A stretch of 53,738 bases of DNA from Burkholderiaceae bacterium (lineage in GTDB: Bacteria; Pseudomonadota; Gammaproteobacteria; Burkholderiales; Burkholderiaceae_D): the NCBI GenBank assembly GCA_031291325.1, contig JARLJG010000012.1:1-53738 (forward strand), given 5' to 3'. Below are positions 19,258 to 27,761 of this stretch, piece by piece. Each line of letters begins with the position of its first letter. Position 1 is the first letter of the stretch. The notes under the pieces were generated by a model, which saw only the letters and a list, made by a program, of their open reading frames with translations, did not search any database and was not told the DNA's origin. The translations under genes were made by a program, and so were the position numbers.

Positions 19258-19604
19258 CGATTTAAGCAGGGCCAACGCATCAAATTTAACGCAAAATCAT
19301 GCACTTATGCTCCTTCCCCTTTGCAGGGGCGCCCGGCGTAGGGGGAAGGTTGGGATGGGGGTAGAGCGTCCAAATTACCGTATCACGTATTTTGACCGCT
19401 CTACCCCCTCCCTACGCGGGCCGCCCTAACCCTCCCCCTCGCCGGGCGCCCCTGCAAAGGGGAGGGGACGGGTTATCGCATTGAATTCATTGGTATTTTG
19501 ATGCGCTGGCCCTGCAAGGAGGAGGGAACTTTGCTCATTTTCCTGCCCAGCGCGGTATACTGCCTGCTTTTTAAAGCAGCTGTCTTAACCGTCAGGAAAT
19601 CATC
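19258..19604. other. gap dominated by a ~150-base palindromic element
   Basis: Apart from the large hairpin at 19315-19463, listed separately, only ~140 bases before the yjdM start remain. A promoter for yjdM is expected near 19540-19590, but no strong boxes are obvious. Confidence 0.5.
19315..19463. repeat. long hairpin repeat with 24-bp perfect arms
   Basis: The arm at 19315-19338 (starting tcccctttgcaggggcgccc) is exactly complementary to 19440-19463. Inside, gggggtagagcg at 19357-19368 pairs perfectly with 19397-19408, and most of the sequence between is also complementary. The whole could fold into one long stem. It lies at the right edge of the AT-rich defence-like operon and looks like a non-autonomous mobile repeat. 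Confidence 0.75.
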
Positions 19605-19949
19605 ATGAGTACCTTGCCACCGTGTCCAAAATGCAACTCCGAATTCACCTACGAAGATGGCGGCCAGTTTGTTTGCCCCGAATGCGCGCATGAGTGGAGC
19701 GCGCAAGGCGCAGCCGCAGTGGCAGACGAGGGCGCGAAGGTCTATCGTGACTCCGCCGGCAATGTGCTGCAAGACGGCGATACGGTCAGCGTCATCAAGG
19801 ATTTGAAGTTGAAGGGGTCGGGCGGCGTGGTCAAAATGGGCACCAAGGTCAAGAATATCCGCCTGGTCGACAGCGACCACGACATCGACTGCAAGATCGA
19901 TGGCTTTGGCGCGATGAGCCTGAAGTCGGAATTCGTCAAGAAGGTGTGA
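19605..19949 (+). CDS. yjdM: YjdM/PhnA-family zinc-ribbon protein
   Basis: This 114-aa protein has an N-terminal zinc ribbon ([10 protein letters not shown] then [10 protein letters not shown]) followed by the small beta domain [31 protein letters not shown]. This is the whole family layout and the normal length. The family was once called PhnA after a phosphonate operon in E. coli, but it has no proven role in phosphonate breakdown. It is a single gene on the plus strand, convergent with the hydrolase gene 13 bases downstream. Confidence 0.93.
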   Translation: MSTLPPCPKCNSEFTYEDGGQFVCPECAHEWSAQGAAAVADEGAKVYRDSAGNVLQDGDTVSVIKDLKLKGSGGVVKMGTKVKNIRLVDSDHDIDCKIDGFGAMSLKSEFVKKV

Positions 19950-19962
19950 ATTTGCCGTCCCG

Positions 19963-20667
19963 CTATGGCCGCTTGGCGAAGCGCCGCAGCGCCGCTTCTG
20001 CCTGCGGTGGCGGGACCGTGTGGCCGCCGTCGAACTCGTCGTAGTAGACGTCATACTCTTCTTCCGCCAGCTGGCCGGCAATGCGGCGGCCGCAATCGAC
20101 CGGCAAGACCTGGTCGCCGCTGCCATGCGCGACGTAGATCCTGGTTCGTCCGACCCGCTTGGCCGGGCGCATGAAGCCGGGCGAAAATGCCAGGATGTCG
20201 CTAAACAAGTCGCCATTGCCCAGTCCCACCGAGAGCGCATACGAGGCGCCGTCGGAAAAGCCGGAAATCCCGATGCGCGCCGCGTCGATTGCATAGCGCT
20301 GCATGCTCCAGGCCAGCAGGAAGTCGGTGAACGCGAGATCGACGCCCCAGGCGCCGCGCAAGAGGTCCCAGCTCGCCGCATGCGACTTTTGCGCGATCAG
20401 CAAAGCGCCGTGGCGCTTCGCCCATGCGCTGGCCAGGTCGACTGCGCCGCCGTCCAGGCCGTGCGCGCCATGAAAGATCGCCAGCAGCGGCAGAGGCCGG
20501 CTTCGCTGGTAACCGGGCGGGACATGGATTTGCGCTTGCAAGCCGTTATCGAAGGTCAACAGATAGCGGCCGGCATCCAGATCCGGTGCGATGGTCGGCG
20601 CTAGCGGGCGTGTGCGCAACTGCCCGTCGGCATAACGGCGGGTGAAATCGGCTTGAGATTTTTCCAT
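19963..20667 (-). CDS. alpha/beta-hydrolase, esterase/phospholipase-like
   Basis: This 234-aa cytosolic protein has an oxyanion region LLAIFHGAHGLDGG, a nucleophile elbow GISGFSDGASYAL, an acid in VAHGSGDQVLPV and a His in DGGHTVPP. That is the order of the carboxylesterase/phospholipase branch of the fold. I chose the ATG at 20667, with GGGA upstream; a longer frame to 20814 has an unlike N-terminus. It ends 13 bases from the convergent yjdM gene. The substrate is unknown. Confidence 0.8.
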   Translation of the reverse strand: MEKSQADFTRRYADGQLRTRPLAPTIAPDLDAGRYLLTFDNGLQAQIHVPPGYQRSRPLPLLAIFHGAHGLDGGAVDLASAWAKRHGALLIAQKSHAASWDLLRGAWGVDLAFTDFLLAWSMQRYAIDAARIGISGFSDGASYALSVGLGNGDLFSDILAFSPGFMRPAKRVGRTRIYVAHGSGDQVLPVDCGRRIAGQLAEEEYDVYYDEFDGGHTVPPPQAEAALRRFAKRP

Positions 20668-20728
20668 GTCACGTCCCGGTCTGCGCGCGAGTAGTCTTGC
20701 AAGTGTGCCATAGGCAAGCGACGCTGTC

Positions 20729-21841
20729 TTATTCGTCCCCGGATCGGTGGAAAACGCTGACGCGGTTTCGTCCGCTTTCCTTGGACTGGTACAGTGCGCT
20801 GTCGGCATTGGCAATGAGCAGGTCGGTCACATTGCCGGCCTCGGGAACCAGCGCGGCGACGCCGATGCTGACCGTGATAGCAATTTTTTGCCCGTTGAAG
20901 TTCATTTCGGCGGTCTCGATTCGGAATCGGATGATTTCGGCGATATGCGCTGCGCCGATTGTGTCGGTCGCTGTCAGCAGCACCGCAAACTCCTCGCCGC
21001 CGTAGCGAAAAGCGTCGTCGGTGGAGCGTCTGGCGGTGTCGCCGATGATGGCCGCGACACGCGTCAGGCAGGCATCGCCGGCCACGTGGCCGTAGGTGTC
21101 ATTGATGCGCTTGAAATGATCGATATCGATCATCAGCATGCCGAGCGAGTCGCGCGTGCGTTGCGCGTGCCGCCATTCGACCTCGTATCTTTCGTTGAAG
21201 TAAGCCCTGTTCTTGACGCCGGTCAAGCCGTCGAACCGATTCAGTTCCCGCAAGGCCTGATTGGCTGCTGTCAGCTTCTTGCGCAGATCGCTGAAGGTGC
21301 CGGTCAACACGGCCAGGGATGGCAGCAGCACCGAGAACGTAACCCATAGAACCAACTCCGCCGCCGGATTGAAGTGCGCGCCTTCCAAGGTCTTGATCAA
21401 CGGAATCGTGGCGGCATAGGCCGCCGATGCCAGCAGGGCCATCCTCAGCAATTCGCGCGTGGTGAGTTTGAAGCAGCCGAACGCAAACGCCAACATGGTC
21501 GCCATCAGATAGGCGCCGCGCAGCGGACCCGCATAGATTTGCACGTAAAAGGTCAAACCGATCGCCAACGCCACCTGCAGCATCGTCAGGCTGGGATCGC
21601 CGGATCGCTTGTTGATATTCAAGCGCATCGCGATATAGATCAAAGAGTTTCCGACCGCCGTCCATCCGGCCCAGACCAGCATCACGTGCTGCGGCAACAG
21701 GCCCAAGTCGACCGAAAGGCCGATCGGCACCGCGCACAGCGCGTAAAAACCGACGCTCATGAAAAGTACCTGGATCCTGATCTTTTGCTTTTTATCGTCA
21801 GGAGGGAAGATGCTGAACTTGGTCAATTTGGCGATATCCAT
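20729..21841 (-). CDS. membrane-bound diguanylate cyclase (GGDEF)
   Basis: This ~370-aa protein makes cyclic di-GMP from two GTP. Five or six hydrophobic segments span residues ~25-185, then a linker and a GGDEF domain with DGLTGVKNRAYF and active-site GGEEF at 281-285. The inhibitory I-site RxxD is RSTD at 272-275, five residues before GGEEF, so feedback inhibition is expected. The start is unclear. ATG at 21841 is four bases outside a MITE-like element and ATG at 21850 is inside its end; the frame stays open through the whole element to an ATG at 22009. The insertion may therefore have altered the gene's promoter or N-terminus. Confidence 0.88.
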   Translation of the reverse strand: MDIAKLTKFSIFPPDDKKQKIRIQVLFMSVGFYALCAVPIGLSVDLGLLPQHVMLVWAGWTAVGNSLIYIAMRLNINKRSGDPSLTMLQVALAIGLTFYVQIYAGPLRGAYLMATMLAFAFGCFKLTTRELLRMALLASAAYAATIPLIKTLEGAHFNPAAELVLWVTFSVLLPSLAVLTGTFSDLRKKLTAANQALRELNRFDGLTGVKNRAYFNERYEVEWRHAQRTRDSLGMLMIDIDHFKRINDTYGHVAGDACLTRVAAIIGDTARRSTDDAFRYGGEEFAVLLTATDTIGAAHIAEIIRFRIETAEMNFNGQKIAITVSIGVAALVPEAGNVTDLLIANADSALYQSKESGRNRVSVFHRSGDE

Positions 21842-21844
21842 ACA

Positions 21845-21977
21845 GGGCATCTCTAAAAATCTACTGCGCGGCCTGCGCGGCCCGGCCATCTCGGGTCTGC
21901 GATGCTCACCGTACATACGTACGGCTCCGCTTCTCACCCCGACCTTGGGCCGCTCGCTACGATTTTTAGAGATGCCC
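21845..21977. mobile_element. 133-base MITE-like element with 17-bp perfect terminal repeats
   Basis: The end gggcatctctaaaaatc at 21845-21861 is exactly complementary to gatttttagagatgccc at 21961-21977. The inside is GC-rich with a small palindrome around cgtacatacgtacg. There is no transposase, so it would be non-autonomous. I see no clear target duplication. It abuts the diguanylate cyclase start. Confidence 0.75.
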
Positions 21978-22029
21978 GACAGTCGTTTGAATATTCCAGG
22001 AACTGCCATTGATTCGACTTCATTCGCGG

Positions 22030-22058
22030 CGGAGGCGCAACCGCTTGTTGCGCCTCCG
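22030..22058. other. 11-bp stem hairpin downstream of the phospholipase D gene
   Basis: The sequence cggaggcgcaa pairs perfectly with ttgcgcctccg across a seven-base loop. It lies 63-91 bases after the stop of the phospholipase D gene on that strand. There is no U-run on either side, so it is not a classic terminator. It could stabilise the mRNA 3' end. Confidence 0.45.
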
Positions 22059-22120
22059 ACACTACACGATCGTTTGTCGGGTGTCGACTGCGCCGCGCAA
22101 TTGGCGTCCGGCAGGGGCCG

Positions 22121-23722
22121 CTAAAACAACTCTTCCGGCGCGAACGGCGCCAGCAATTGCAGGGTGGCCTTCAGCCAGATGCCGGCCCCGGGTTCGTCGT
22201 CGAGAATTTCCTCGCCGGCGGGGTCCTGGTCTTCGCGGTCGTTGGCGACCCACTCGAAGCCGTTGGGTTTGTCGGCATTGCGCAGCCTGAAGCTGCCGGA
22301 GGGGCCGTCGCTTTGCATCAGGGAAATGATTTGCCCTGCCATTTTCGGACTGTCCACGACGATGCCCATTTCGGTATTATCGCGGCTGGAGCGCGGATCG
22401 CTGTTCATCGAGCCGACGAATACCTGCTTGTGATCGATGACCGCGATTTTCGCGTGCAGCATCGCGCGCGAAGAGCCGAATTCGAAGATCTTGTTGCGCT
22501 GCTTCATGCGCTCCGGATTGATCTCGTAGATTTCGACGCCGAGCTTGAGCATCGCCTTGCGGTAGTGCGAATAGCCGATGTGGACCAGCGGCGCGTCGGA
22601 GGCGGCCAGCGAATTGGTCACCAGAACCATGCGCACATGGCGCTCGCTCAATCGACGTATCGCTTCCATGCCGATTTTGCCTGGGATGAAGTAGGGCGAG
22701 ATGACGATCACTTCCTCTTGCGCCCCATCCATCACATGCATCAGGTTGCTGGTGACGGTGGTGTGCATGCCGCCTTCGGTCAAGCCCGTTACCTTGAGCG
22801 GCGAATCGGCGAATACCATGGCCGGCGCCCAGATCAGGTCCAGCTTGCCGCGCTCCAGTTCGATGGCGACCGGATGGTAGCCGAGCGCGTCGACCGCATC
22901 CGCCGCCAGCGGCCCGCGCGTTTTCGCAATGCCGAAATCCGGCGCGCGCGGGGTCGCCGTTGCGGCACGCGGATCGTCGGCAACGAAGGCCGCAAGCGGA
23001 TACACGTAGGCGCTGTTCCAATAGCGGTCGAACACTTCCGACAAATCGCGCACGATGTTGCCGACCACGAACGCATCCATGTCGATGAAGTTGGCGGCGC
23101 TCGCATACATGAAATATTCGTCGCCGATGTTGCGCCCGCCGGTGACTGCCATCACGTTGTCGGCGACGAACAGCTTGTTGTGCATGCGGTGGTTGAGGCG
23201 CTGGAAGTCGCCCGCCGACAACAGGAATTTGCTCCATAACGCGCTGCGTCCCGAAGGGAAGGGATTGAACAGGCGCACTTCGACATTGGGCAGCCTGGCC
23301 AGGCTCAGCAAGCTCTGATCCAGCCCGGTTGTATACAGATCGTCGAGCAACAGGCGCACGCGCACGCCGCGCGCGGCTGCCGCCGCCAATTCCTTGAGCA
23401 GCGTCAGCCCCGATTCGTCGTTGGCGATCACGTAGTATTGCAGGTCCAGCGAGCGTTCGGCGCGGCGGATCAATTCGATGCGCGTATCGAATGCAAACGC
23501 GCCCAGCGGAATCAGGCGAAAGCCGGATTGGTCGACGTTGTCTGCGGGGGCGGACGCCAGCGCGATTTTCCCGAGCGCGGTTTCATACGGCGCGGAAAAT
23601 GCCTGCGACGGCGTCTTCGGGTTGCTGTCGGGCAGGCTGGCGCAGCCGGATAAAACGGCAAAGCAAGCAAATAGCGATATCCATGCGCAGAACGCTCGAA
23701 TATCAAGATTCCGATTCCGCAT
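22121..23722 (-). CDS. phospholipase D family lipoprotein (cardiolipin synthase-like)
   Basis: This 533-aa protein has a lipoprotein signal with lipobox LSGC (FACFAVLSGCASL), so it is exported and lipid-anchored. Two PLD active-site motifs are intact: HNKLFVAD with GGRNIGDEY, and HAKIAVID with GSMNSDPRS. Paired HxKxxxxD motifs are the mark of enzymes that transfer or hydrolyse phosphatidyl groups. The lipoprotein form differs from membrane-embedded ClsA, so it may instead be a periplasmic phospholipase or transphosphatidylase. The start at 23722 has GGAG six bases upstream. It is followed upstream by the porin gene on the same strand after ~120 bases. Confidence 0.88.
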   Translation of the reverse strand: MRNRNLDIRAFCAWISLFACFAVLSGCASLPDSNPKTPSQAFSAPYETALGKIALASAPADNVDQSGFRLIPLGAFAFDTRIELIRRAERSLDLQYYVIANDESGLTLLKELAAAAARGVRVRLLLDDLYTTGLDQSLLSLARLPNVEVRLFNPFPSGRSALWSKFLLSAGDFQRLNHRMHNKLFVADNVMAVTGGRNIGDEYFMYASAANFIDMDAFVVGNIVRDLSEVFDRYWNSAYVYPLAAFVADDPRAATATPRAPDFGIAKTRGPLAADAVDALGYHPVAIELERGKLDLIWAPAMVFADSPLKVTGLTEGGMHTTVTSNLMHVMDGAQEEVIVISPYFIPGKIGMEAIRRLSERHVRMVLVTNSLAASDAPLVHIGYSHYRKAMLKLGVEIYEINPERMKQRNKIFEFGSSRAMLHAKIAVIDHKQVFVGSMNSDPRSSRDNTEMGIVVDSPKMAGQIISLMQSDGPSGSFRLRNADKPNGFEWVANDREDQDPAGEEILDDEPGAGIWLKATLQLLAPFAPEELF

Positions 23723-23842
23723 TGGCCACTCCGCTGCAATTCGATCCTGGGACAAGACCTTGGTCGCTGAGAGTATAGTCGTCAGATTGCTTATTTGCAA
23801 TTCGCTAACGCGTACGAGCATGCCAGGCAGCAGGGGCGACGT

Positions 23843-25045
23843 TCAAAACACCCCTTGCAGCGAGATCGACAACAGCTTGGAATCGCCGAAGAACGGCGTC
23901 GCGTACTGCGACGCGTCGCGCGACACGTCGTACTGGACCTTGAGCGCGGTGTTCTTCATGAAGTCCCAGCGCACGCTGAGGTTTTGCGTATTGCGTCCTT
24001 CGATCGGCTCGGCAACCGTGCGGTAGCGCGAGAAGGTATACATCGGCGTCAGTTTGCCGAAGAAGGTGTAGCCGGCCCCGATCAACATGTATTTGTAGAC
24101 GTTGTCGACGCCATTGGGCAAGTCGATTTGCTGGTAGCGGTCGATTTCGCTGCGCACGATGAAATTCTTGTAGTCCAGATTGGCGGCCAAGCCCTCGATG
24201 CGGGTAAATTCCGAGGGCGAACCGGTCAGCGTGGTCGGCGGGCCGCCCGGATTGTCTTGCCAGATGTCGTCGCGATATTTCATGACCATTGCGCGCACGT
24301 CGACCGTGCCGTTGTTGACCGAGGCATAGGCGCCCCAAATCTTTTTCCACGATTCGTTGGTCGGCACGCCGTAATAGATTTGGCTGTCGTAGGCATCGCT
24401 GTCTTGCGTGTAATTGCCGTACCACATTTGCGAAGTCAGCGACCAGTTGCTGGGGCCCAATTGGCTCTTGTAGCCGACATTGACCCCATCGTACGAATAG
24501 ATCGGCCAGCCGTACACGTCCGGCGCCGGGCGCACCCATTGATACGCATAGCCGATATACAGATAGTCGCTGTAGTAGTACAGCGGAATGCGGAACTTGC
24601 CGGCCTGGAAGGTCCAGGCGGAGTCGTGCGACGGCGTCAAGGTGACGTAAGCCCAATCGACGGTCGGCCTCGATCCCGCATTCGGATTGGTGGCGCGGCT
24701 GACCAGTTGCAGCGTGGCCGAGAATTCGGGCGTGAAGTCCTTCTTGAATTGAACGCCGCCCAGCGTTTCCTGATTGAACTGCAAGCCCTTGCCGTTTTGA
24801 TAGACGCCCGCATACTCCCAATTCTGGATGGTGCACGGGCATTTCCAGGCCGAGGTCGACGCGCTGGCAAACGGCTGCACGTAAGTCCACGGGGACGTGG
24901 TCACCGGCGAATTGCCGCTGACCACGTAGCCGCCGGTCAGATTGTAAAAACCGGTGACGGTGAAGGTTCCGGCATCGTCCAGATCGATTGCATGCGAGAA
25001 CGCGGGAAGCGCCGCCAGCAGCAGAGTTAGGGGAATCCGTTTCAT
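23843..25045 (-). CDS. outer-membrane porin-like beta-barrel protein
   Basis: This 400-aa protein has a signal peptide (RIPLTLLLAALPAFSHA) and many alternating aromatic strands rich in Tyr and Trp. The last residues LLSISLQGVF end in Phe, as outer-membrane barrels require for BAM assembly. No S-layer or OmpA domain is seen. The length fits a 16-strand porin. The start at 25045 has GAGGAG upstream. A small periplasmic phosphate-binding-like gene lies 111 bases upstream on the same strand, so the two may be co-transcribed and serve uptake of an anion. The substrate is inference only. Confidence 0.8.
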   Translation of the reverse strand: MKRIPLTLLLAALPAFSHAIDLDDAGTFTVTGFYNLTGGYVVSGNSPVTTSPWTYVQPFASASTSAWKCPCTIQNWEYAGVYQNGKGLQFNQETLGGVQFKKDFTPEFSATLQLVSRATNPNAGSRPTVDWAYVTLTPSHDSAWTFQAGKFRIPLYYYSDYLYIGYAYQWVRPAPDVYGWPIYSYDGVNVGYKSQLGPSNWSLTSQMWYGNYTQDSDAYDSQIYYGVPTNESWKKIWGAYASVNNGTVDVRAMVMKYRDDIWQDNPGGPPTTLTGSPSEFTRIEGLAANLDYKNFIVRSEIDRYQQIDLPNGVDNVYKYMLIGAGYTFFGKLTPMYTFSRYRTVAEPIEGRNTQNLSVRWDFMKNTALKVQYDVSRDASQYATPFFGDSKLLSISLQGVF

Positions 25046-25156
25046 TACAACATCTCCTCGGAACAAATATTTCGACCAGCGGTCGTCGGGCCGCAAGGCA
25101 TAGGCATTAGCATCGGAGCGCTTCGGTTATTGCTGCGCAGAAAAGTGTGCGGCATG

Positions 25157-25567
25157 TCAGGGCACCGTCAAAATGACCTTGACGCCGCTGTCGACCGCGC
25201 TTTTTTCGATATAGCCGATTGCATTCGGGTCGGCCTCGATGGCTTTCTTGACTTCGGCGCTGGAACTGTATTCCTTGGGCGGCTTGCCCTTGCCGGTAAA
25301 CACCAGCTTCGACCAGACTGCCTTGACCTGCGAGGGTTCCTTGTCCGCCACCTTCTTGTAGAACTCGGCGCGGATTGGCGAGCCGTCCGTCTGATCGAGC
25401 GGCCTCAAGGCAGTGGAAATGCCCAGGAAGAATTGCGCAATCCGTTCCTGGCTCATGTTGCCGGCCATGTTTTTCGGATTGACGACCACAACCAATTCGG
25501 CCAATGCCGGCACGCTGATCGCGCTCAGGACACCCGCCAGGACGAACGGTTTCAATTCAAGTTTCAT
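25157..25567 (-). CDS. small periplasmic PstS-like (PBP-superfamily) protein
   Basis: This 136-aa protein has a signal peptide ending ALA. VVVNPKNMAGNMSQERIAQFFLG follows, the pattern of the short PBP-like domain related to phosphate-binding PstS. The C-terminus has DPNAIGYIEKSAVD, also typical. It is about half of a full binding protein, which is normal for this subgroup in betaproteobacteria. The second ATG (25567) is six bases after AAGGAG and fits best. It probably forms a unit with the downstream porin gene. No ABC transporter genes are nearby, so a sensory or scavenging role is possible. Confidence 0.8.
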   Translation of the reverse strand: MKLELKPFVLAGVLSAISVPALAELVVVVNPKNMAGNMSQERIAQFFLGISTALRPLDQTDGSPIRAEFYKKVADKEPSQVKAVWSKLVFTGKGKPPKEYSSSAEVKKAIEADPNAIGYIEKSAVDSGVKVILTVP

Positions 25568-26000
25568 CATGCACTCCTTAAAATACCGATGACAACGCGA
25601 AGCCGATGCCGCTGCCGATGCGCAGGAAGAGTGAAGCGGGGTTGTCCTTTTTCATGGTAAAACATGACCCCGCAAGGAATGATTTCGCTCCAGTGGAAGC
25701 GTCACACTGCCGAAAACCCTGCTGCGCTCGACTGGCTGGATATTTTTATTTTGCTATTTATGCGCTTCCACGGCGTCGCATCGATGCGGCGAGAAGCTGT
25801 GTTTGTATCGTACAATAAACTTTTGGCGCGGCAACATTTTTCTCTCAACTTTGTTGAGAATTGCGTCTTCTGTTGCGCTGAAATGACGTTTTGGCACTTG
25901 CGAAATTGCGACAAAAAGATGACTTGAAGATGACTTGAAGATGACTTGAAGATGACTGCAATGCGGCTGCAATGCGAACGCATAGCAGTGCGTCGAGAGT
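25568..26000. other. gap with tandem repeats; no gene supported
   Basis: This holds the upstream region of the phosphate-binding-like gene and an 11-base tandem repeat at 25917-25957. Two minus-strand frames (25702-26004, 25754-26029) are Ser/Lys/Cys-rich translations through the tandem repeat, without ribosome sites, and I do not accept them. Confidence 0.5.
25917..25957. repeat. tandem repeat of an 11-mer, ~3.7 copies
   Basis: The unit agatgacttga occurs at 25917, 25928 and 25939, with a partial fourth copy at 25950. It lies just beyond the stop of the 132-aa gene. At 11 bases the unit equals about one helical turn, so copies present on one DNA face. Copy number may vary by slippage. Confidence 0.85.
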
Positions 26001-26399
26001 TCAATAGCGTTTCTTGATCCGGTAATCATGTTGCAACACGATCCGGGTCGTGGCGATCAGGCCGGGCAGGCCGACCAGCAATTGCGTGAGCGTATCGGCG
26101 GGCAATTGCCAGATCTGCGCCGGCGGCGGCGCGACGCCGGTGGCCGCCGTCAGCACCGGCGCGACCCAGGCGGCCTCATCGGTGACATCGAGCAAGACCA
26201 CGCCTTCTGTCGTCGTATGCAGAAAGATTTCGCCGCCGTGGCTCAAGCGAAAGCAGATGCCGTAGCCGGCAGCATTGGCGTTGGGCGCCAGGCGCTGCAA
26301 ATTGCGGTTGAACTGGTCGATCCAGGCTTCTACATCGTAAGTCGTGGTCAATACGATCCACGGACGTTCATCGTGGTCGGGGGCATCGTCGGAGTGCAT
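26001..26399 (-). CDS. hypothetical protein downstream of the ParA-like gene
   Basis: This 132-aa protein starts at the ATG at 26399, giving MHSDDAPDHDERPW. It has an aromatic core (IVLTTTYDVEAWIDQF, GYGICFRLSHGGEIFLHT) and ends RIKKRY. I do not recognise a family. The frame extends to an ATG at 26540 and beyond, but no candidate start has a ribosome site, so the N-terminus is uncertain. It follows the ParA-like gene on the same strand after ~230 bases that contain an 18-base palindrome. Confidence 0.5.
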   Translation of the reverse strand: MHSDDAPDHDERPWIVLTTTYDVEAWIDQFNRNLQRLAPNANAAGYGICFRLSHGGEIFLHTTTEGVVLLDVTDEAAWVAPVLTAATGVAPPPAQIWQLPADTLTQLLVGLPGLIATTRIVLQHDYRIKKRY

Positions 26400-26455
26400 G
26401 GCGGCGGGCGAATCGGTCGGTTGGGGTGCAATGGAAGAAGTCCGCCACTGTACTA

Positions 26456-26473
26456 CCGAATTGCGCAATTCGG
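26456..26473. promoter_or_regulatory. 18-bp perfect palindrome between two minus-strand genes
   Basis: The palindrome has half-site CCGAATTGC. It lies ~57-74 bases upstream of the 26399 start, a sensible operator position. No regulator is linked. Confidence 0.4.
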
Positions 26474-26626
26474 AAAGAATTTCGAGGACGTGCTCGGGAA
26501 AAATTCCAAGCCGGCAAAATCCTGGTCTTTTGTCCAGCATGTTGTGGCAAGTTGCCGCAGCTTTCGCCACGCTCAACCGCCTCCATCGGCGGTCGTATTC
26601 CCGCCCCGAGCGAGGCGATCGCCAGC

Positions 26627-27367
26627 CTAGGCGGTCGCCTTGCCGTGCATCCGTCTCTGCAGCGCGTGCAATACCTCGGCGCCGTTGGGCGCCTGCATCG
26701 GCAAGGCATGCAACTGAACTATTTCCCGATACAGATCGCCGATTTCGGCGGCTGCGCACTCGTTGATCGGCTCGTCTTCAAATACCGACAGGCCGGCGTC
26801 GAATGCGCGCTGCGCGCCGAGCCGTTCGTGCAGCACGGTCTGCGCCAGGCTGGCGCCGGATACGCTGCCGGCAAAGTCGGCGGCGGCTTGCGCTTCGGTC
26901 TTTTCGACATCGCTGCCGGCGCTGATGGTGCGCATGTCGACCACCAGTATCCGCAGCGCGGGATTGAACAGGCGCACCTCTTCGAGGTGCTCGATCAGCT
27001 TTTCCCGTTGGCCGCTCTGGCCTTGGCGGAACCAGGCCGGAATCAACAATACATTCGACGCCAGCAAGGCCGAATCGGTATTGAGCGAATCGGCGCCGTC
27101 GCTGTCGATGATGATTTCCTGGTAGTGGCTGCGCAGGTACGAACGGGGATTCTCCAGGTCCGAGCGCAGCCCCAGCGAGCCGAATACCGCAATTTTTGGC
27201 TTGATCCGCTGTTCGTTGCGTTGCTTGCCCCAGTTCATCGCATGCTGCGCCGCGCTGGCATCGAGCAGCGCGACGCCATGGTGCTCGCGCGCGCAATGCG
27301 CCGCCAGATTGGCGGCGAGAATCGAGCGATCGCTGCGCGCATCTTTGCTGAAAATGGTGACGATCAT
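26627..27367 (-). CDS. ParA/MinD-like protein with degenerate P-loop
   Basis: This 246-aa protein begins MIVTIFSKDARSDRSILAAN. That is the position and shape of a ParA deviant Walker A, but the glycines and the catalytic lysine of KGGxGKT are replaced. Later parts keep the family outline: ANLAAHCAREHHGVALLD for strand/helix two, EIIIDSDGADS for the Walker A'-like Asp region, and RILVVDMRT. It probably cannot hydrolyse ATP normally and may be a structural or decoy relative. I chose ATG 27367, with GGGG upstream; 27379 is possible. Partner genes for partition (ParB, parS) are absent nearby. Confidence 0.65.
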   Translation of the reverse strand: MIVTIFSKDARSDRSILAANLAAHCAREHHGVALLDASAAQHAMNWGKQRNEQRIKPKIAVFGSLGLRSDLENPRSYLRSHYQEIIIDSDGADSLNTDSALLASNVLLIPAWFRQGQSGQREKLIEHLEEVRLFNPALRILVVDMRTISAGSDVEKTEAQAAADFAGSVSGASLAQTVLHERLGAQRAFDAGLSVFEDEPINECAAAEIGDLYREIVQLHALPMQAPNGAEVLHALQRRMHGKATA

Positions 27368-27761
27368 GATTAACCCCAAGCAAGTTCAAACTGTCCCGGC
27401 ACACCGGATCCTCCACTGGTGTCGCCTACGCAAGCTGCAAGCGCGGCGGTGGATGAAATCAGTGTAGCGACGCGGGTGTAAAGATGTCGTAAAAAATAGG
27501 CTGCTTCGTGTCAACGCCGCGTAAAAATGCATGGCGCAGACGCTGTGCCGGTTCGACTTGCAAGCCGGTCTTTTTGAATTTTGAATAGCGATATAAATCG
27601 TATATACGATTTATTTACAGGTGCAGCGCCAATATTGACAGCATTTTTATGTGGCAATGCCTACCATTGAATCAGCGGTGGCGCCGTGTTCGGCGTCGCC
27701 TGATAAAGAAGTGAAAAAGAAGTGAAAATGAAGTGAAAAATTGTGACAGGAGGGAACGGCA
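27368..27761. other. gap with a large operator-like palindrome and a promoter-like box
   Basis: It contains the 22-base palindrome at 27593-27614, a TTGACA box near 27634-27639 and Ser/Lys-type repeats (agaagtgaaaa, about three copies at 27705-27738). These lead to a strong ribosome site before the 27762 ORF. This suggests a plus-strand transcription unit aimed at that ORF. Confidence 0.4.
27593..27614. promoter_or_regulatory. 22-bp perfect palindrome, operator candidate
   Basis: The half-site is ATAAATCGTAT and the two halves are exactly complementary. It sits ~20 bases before a TTGACA box on the plus strand and is AT-rich in GC-rich surroundings. It resembles a dimeric repressor site; the binding protein is not identified. 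Confidence 0.5.

Noticed and set aside
22030-22058. rho-independent terminator after the phospholipase D gene
   Set aside because: The stem is strong, but no U-run follows on either strand.
25917-25957. possible CRISPR array
   Set aside because: The 11-base units are contiguous with no spacers and no cas genes are present.
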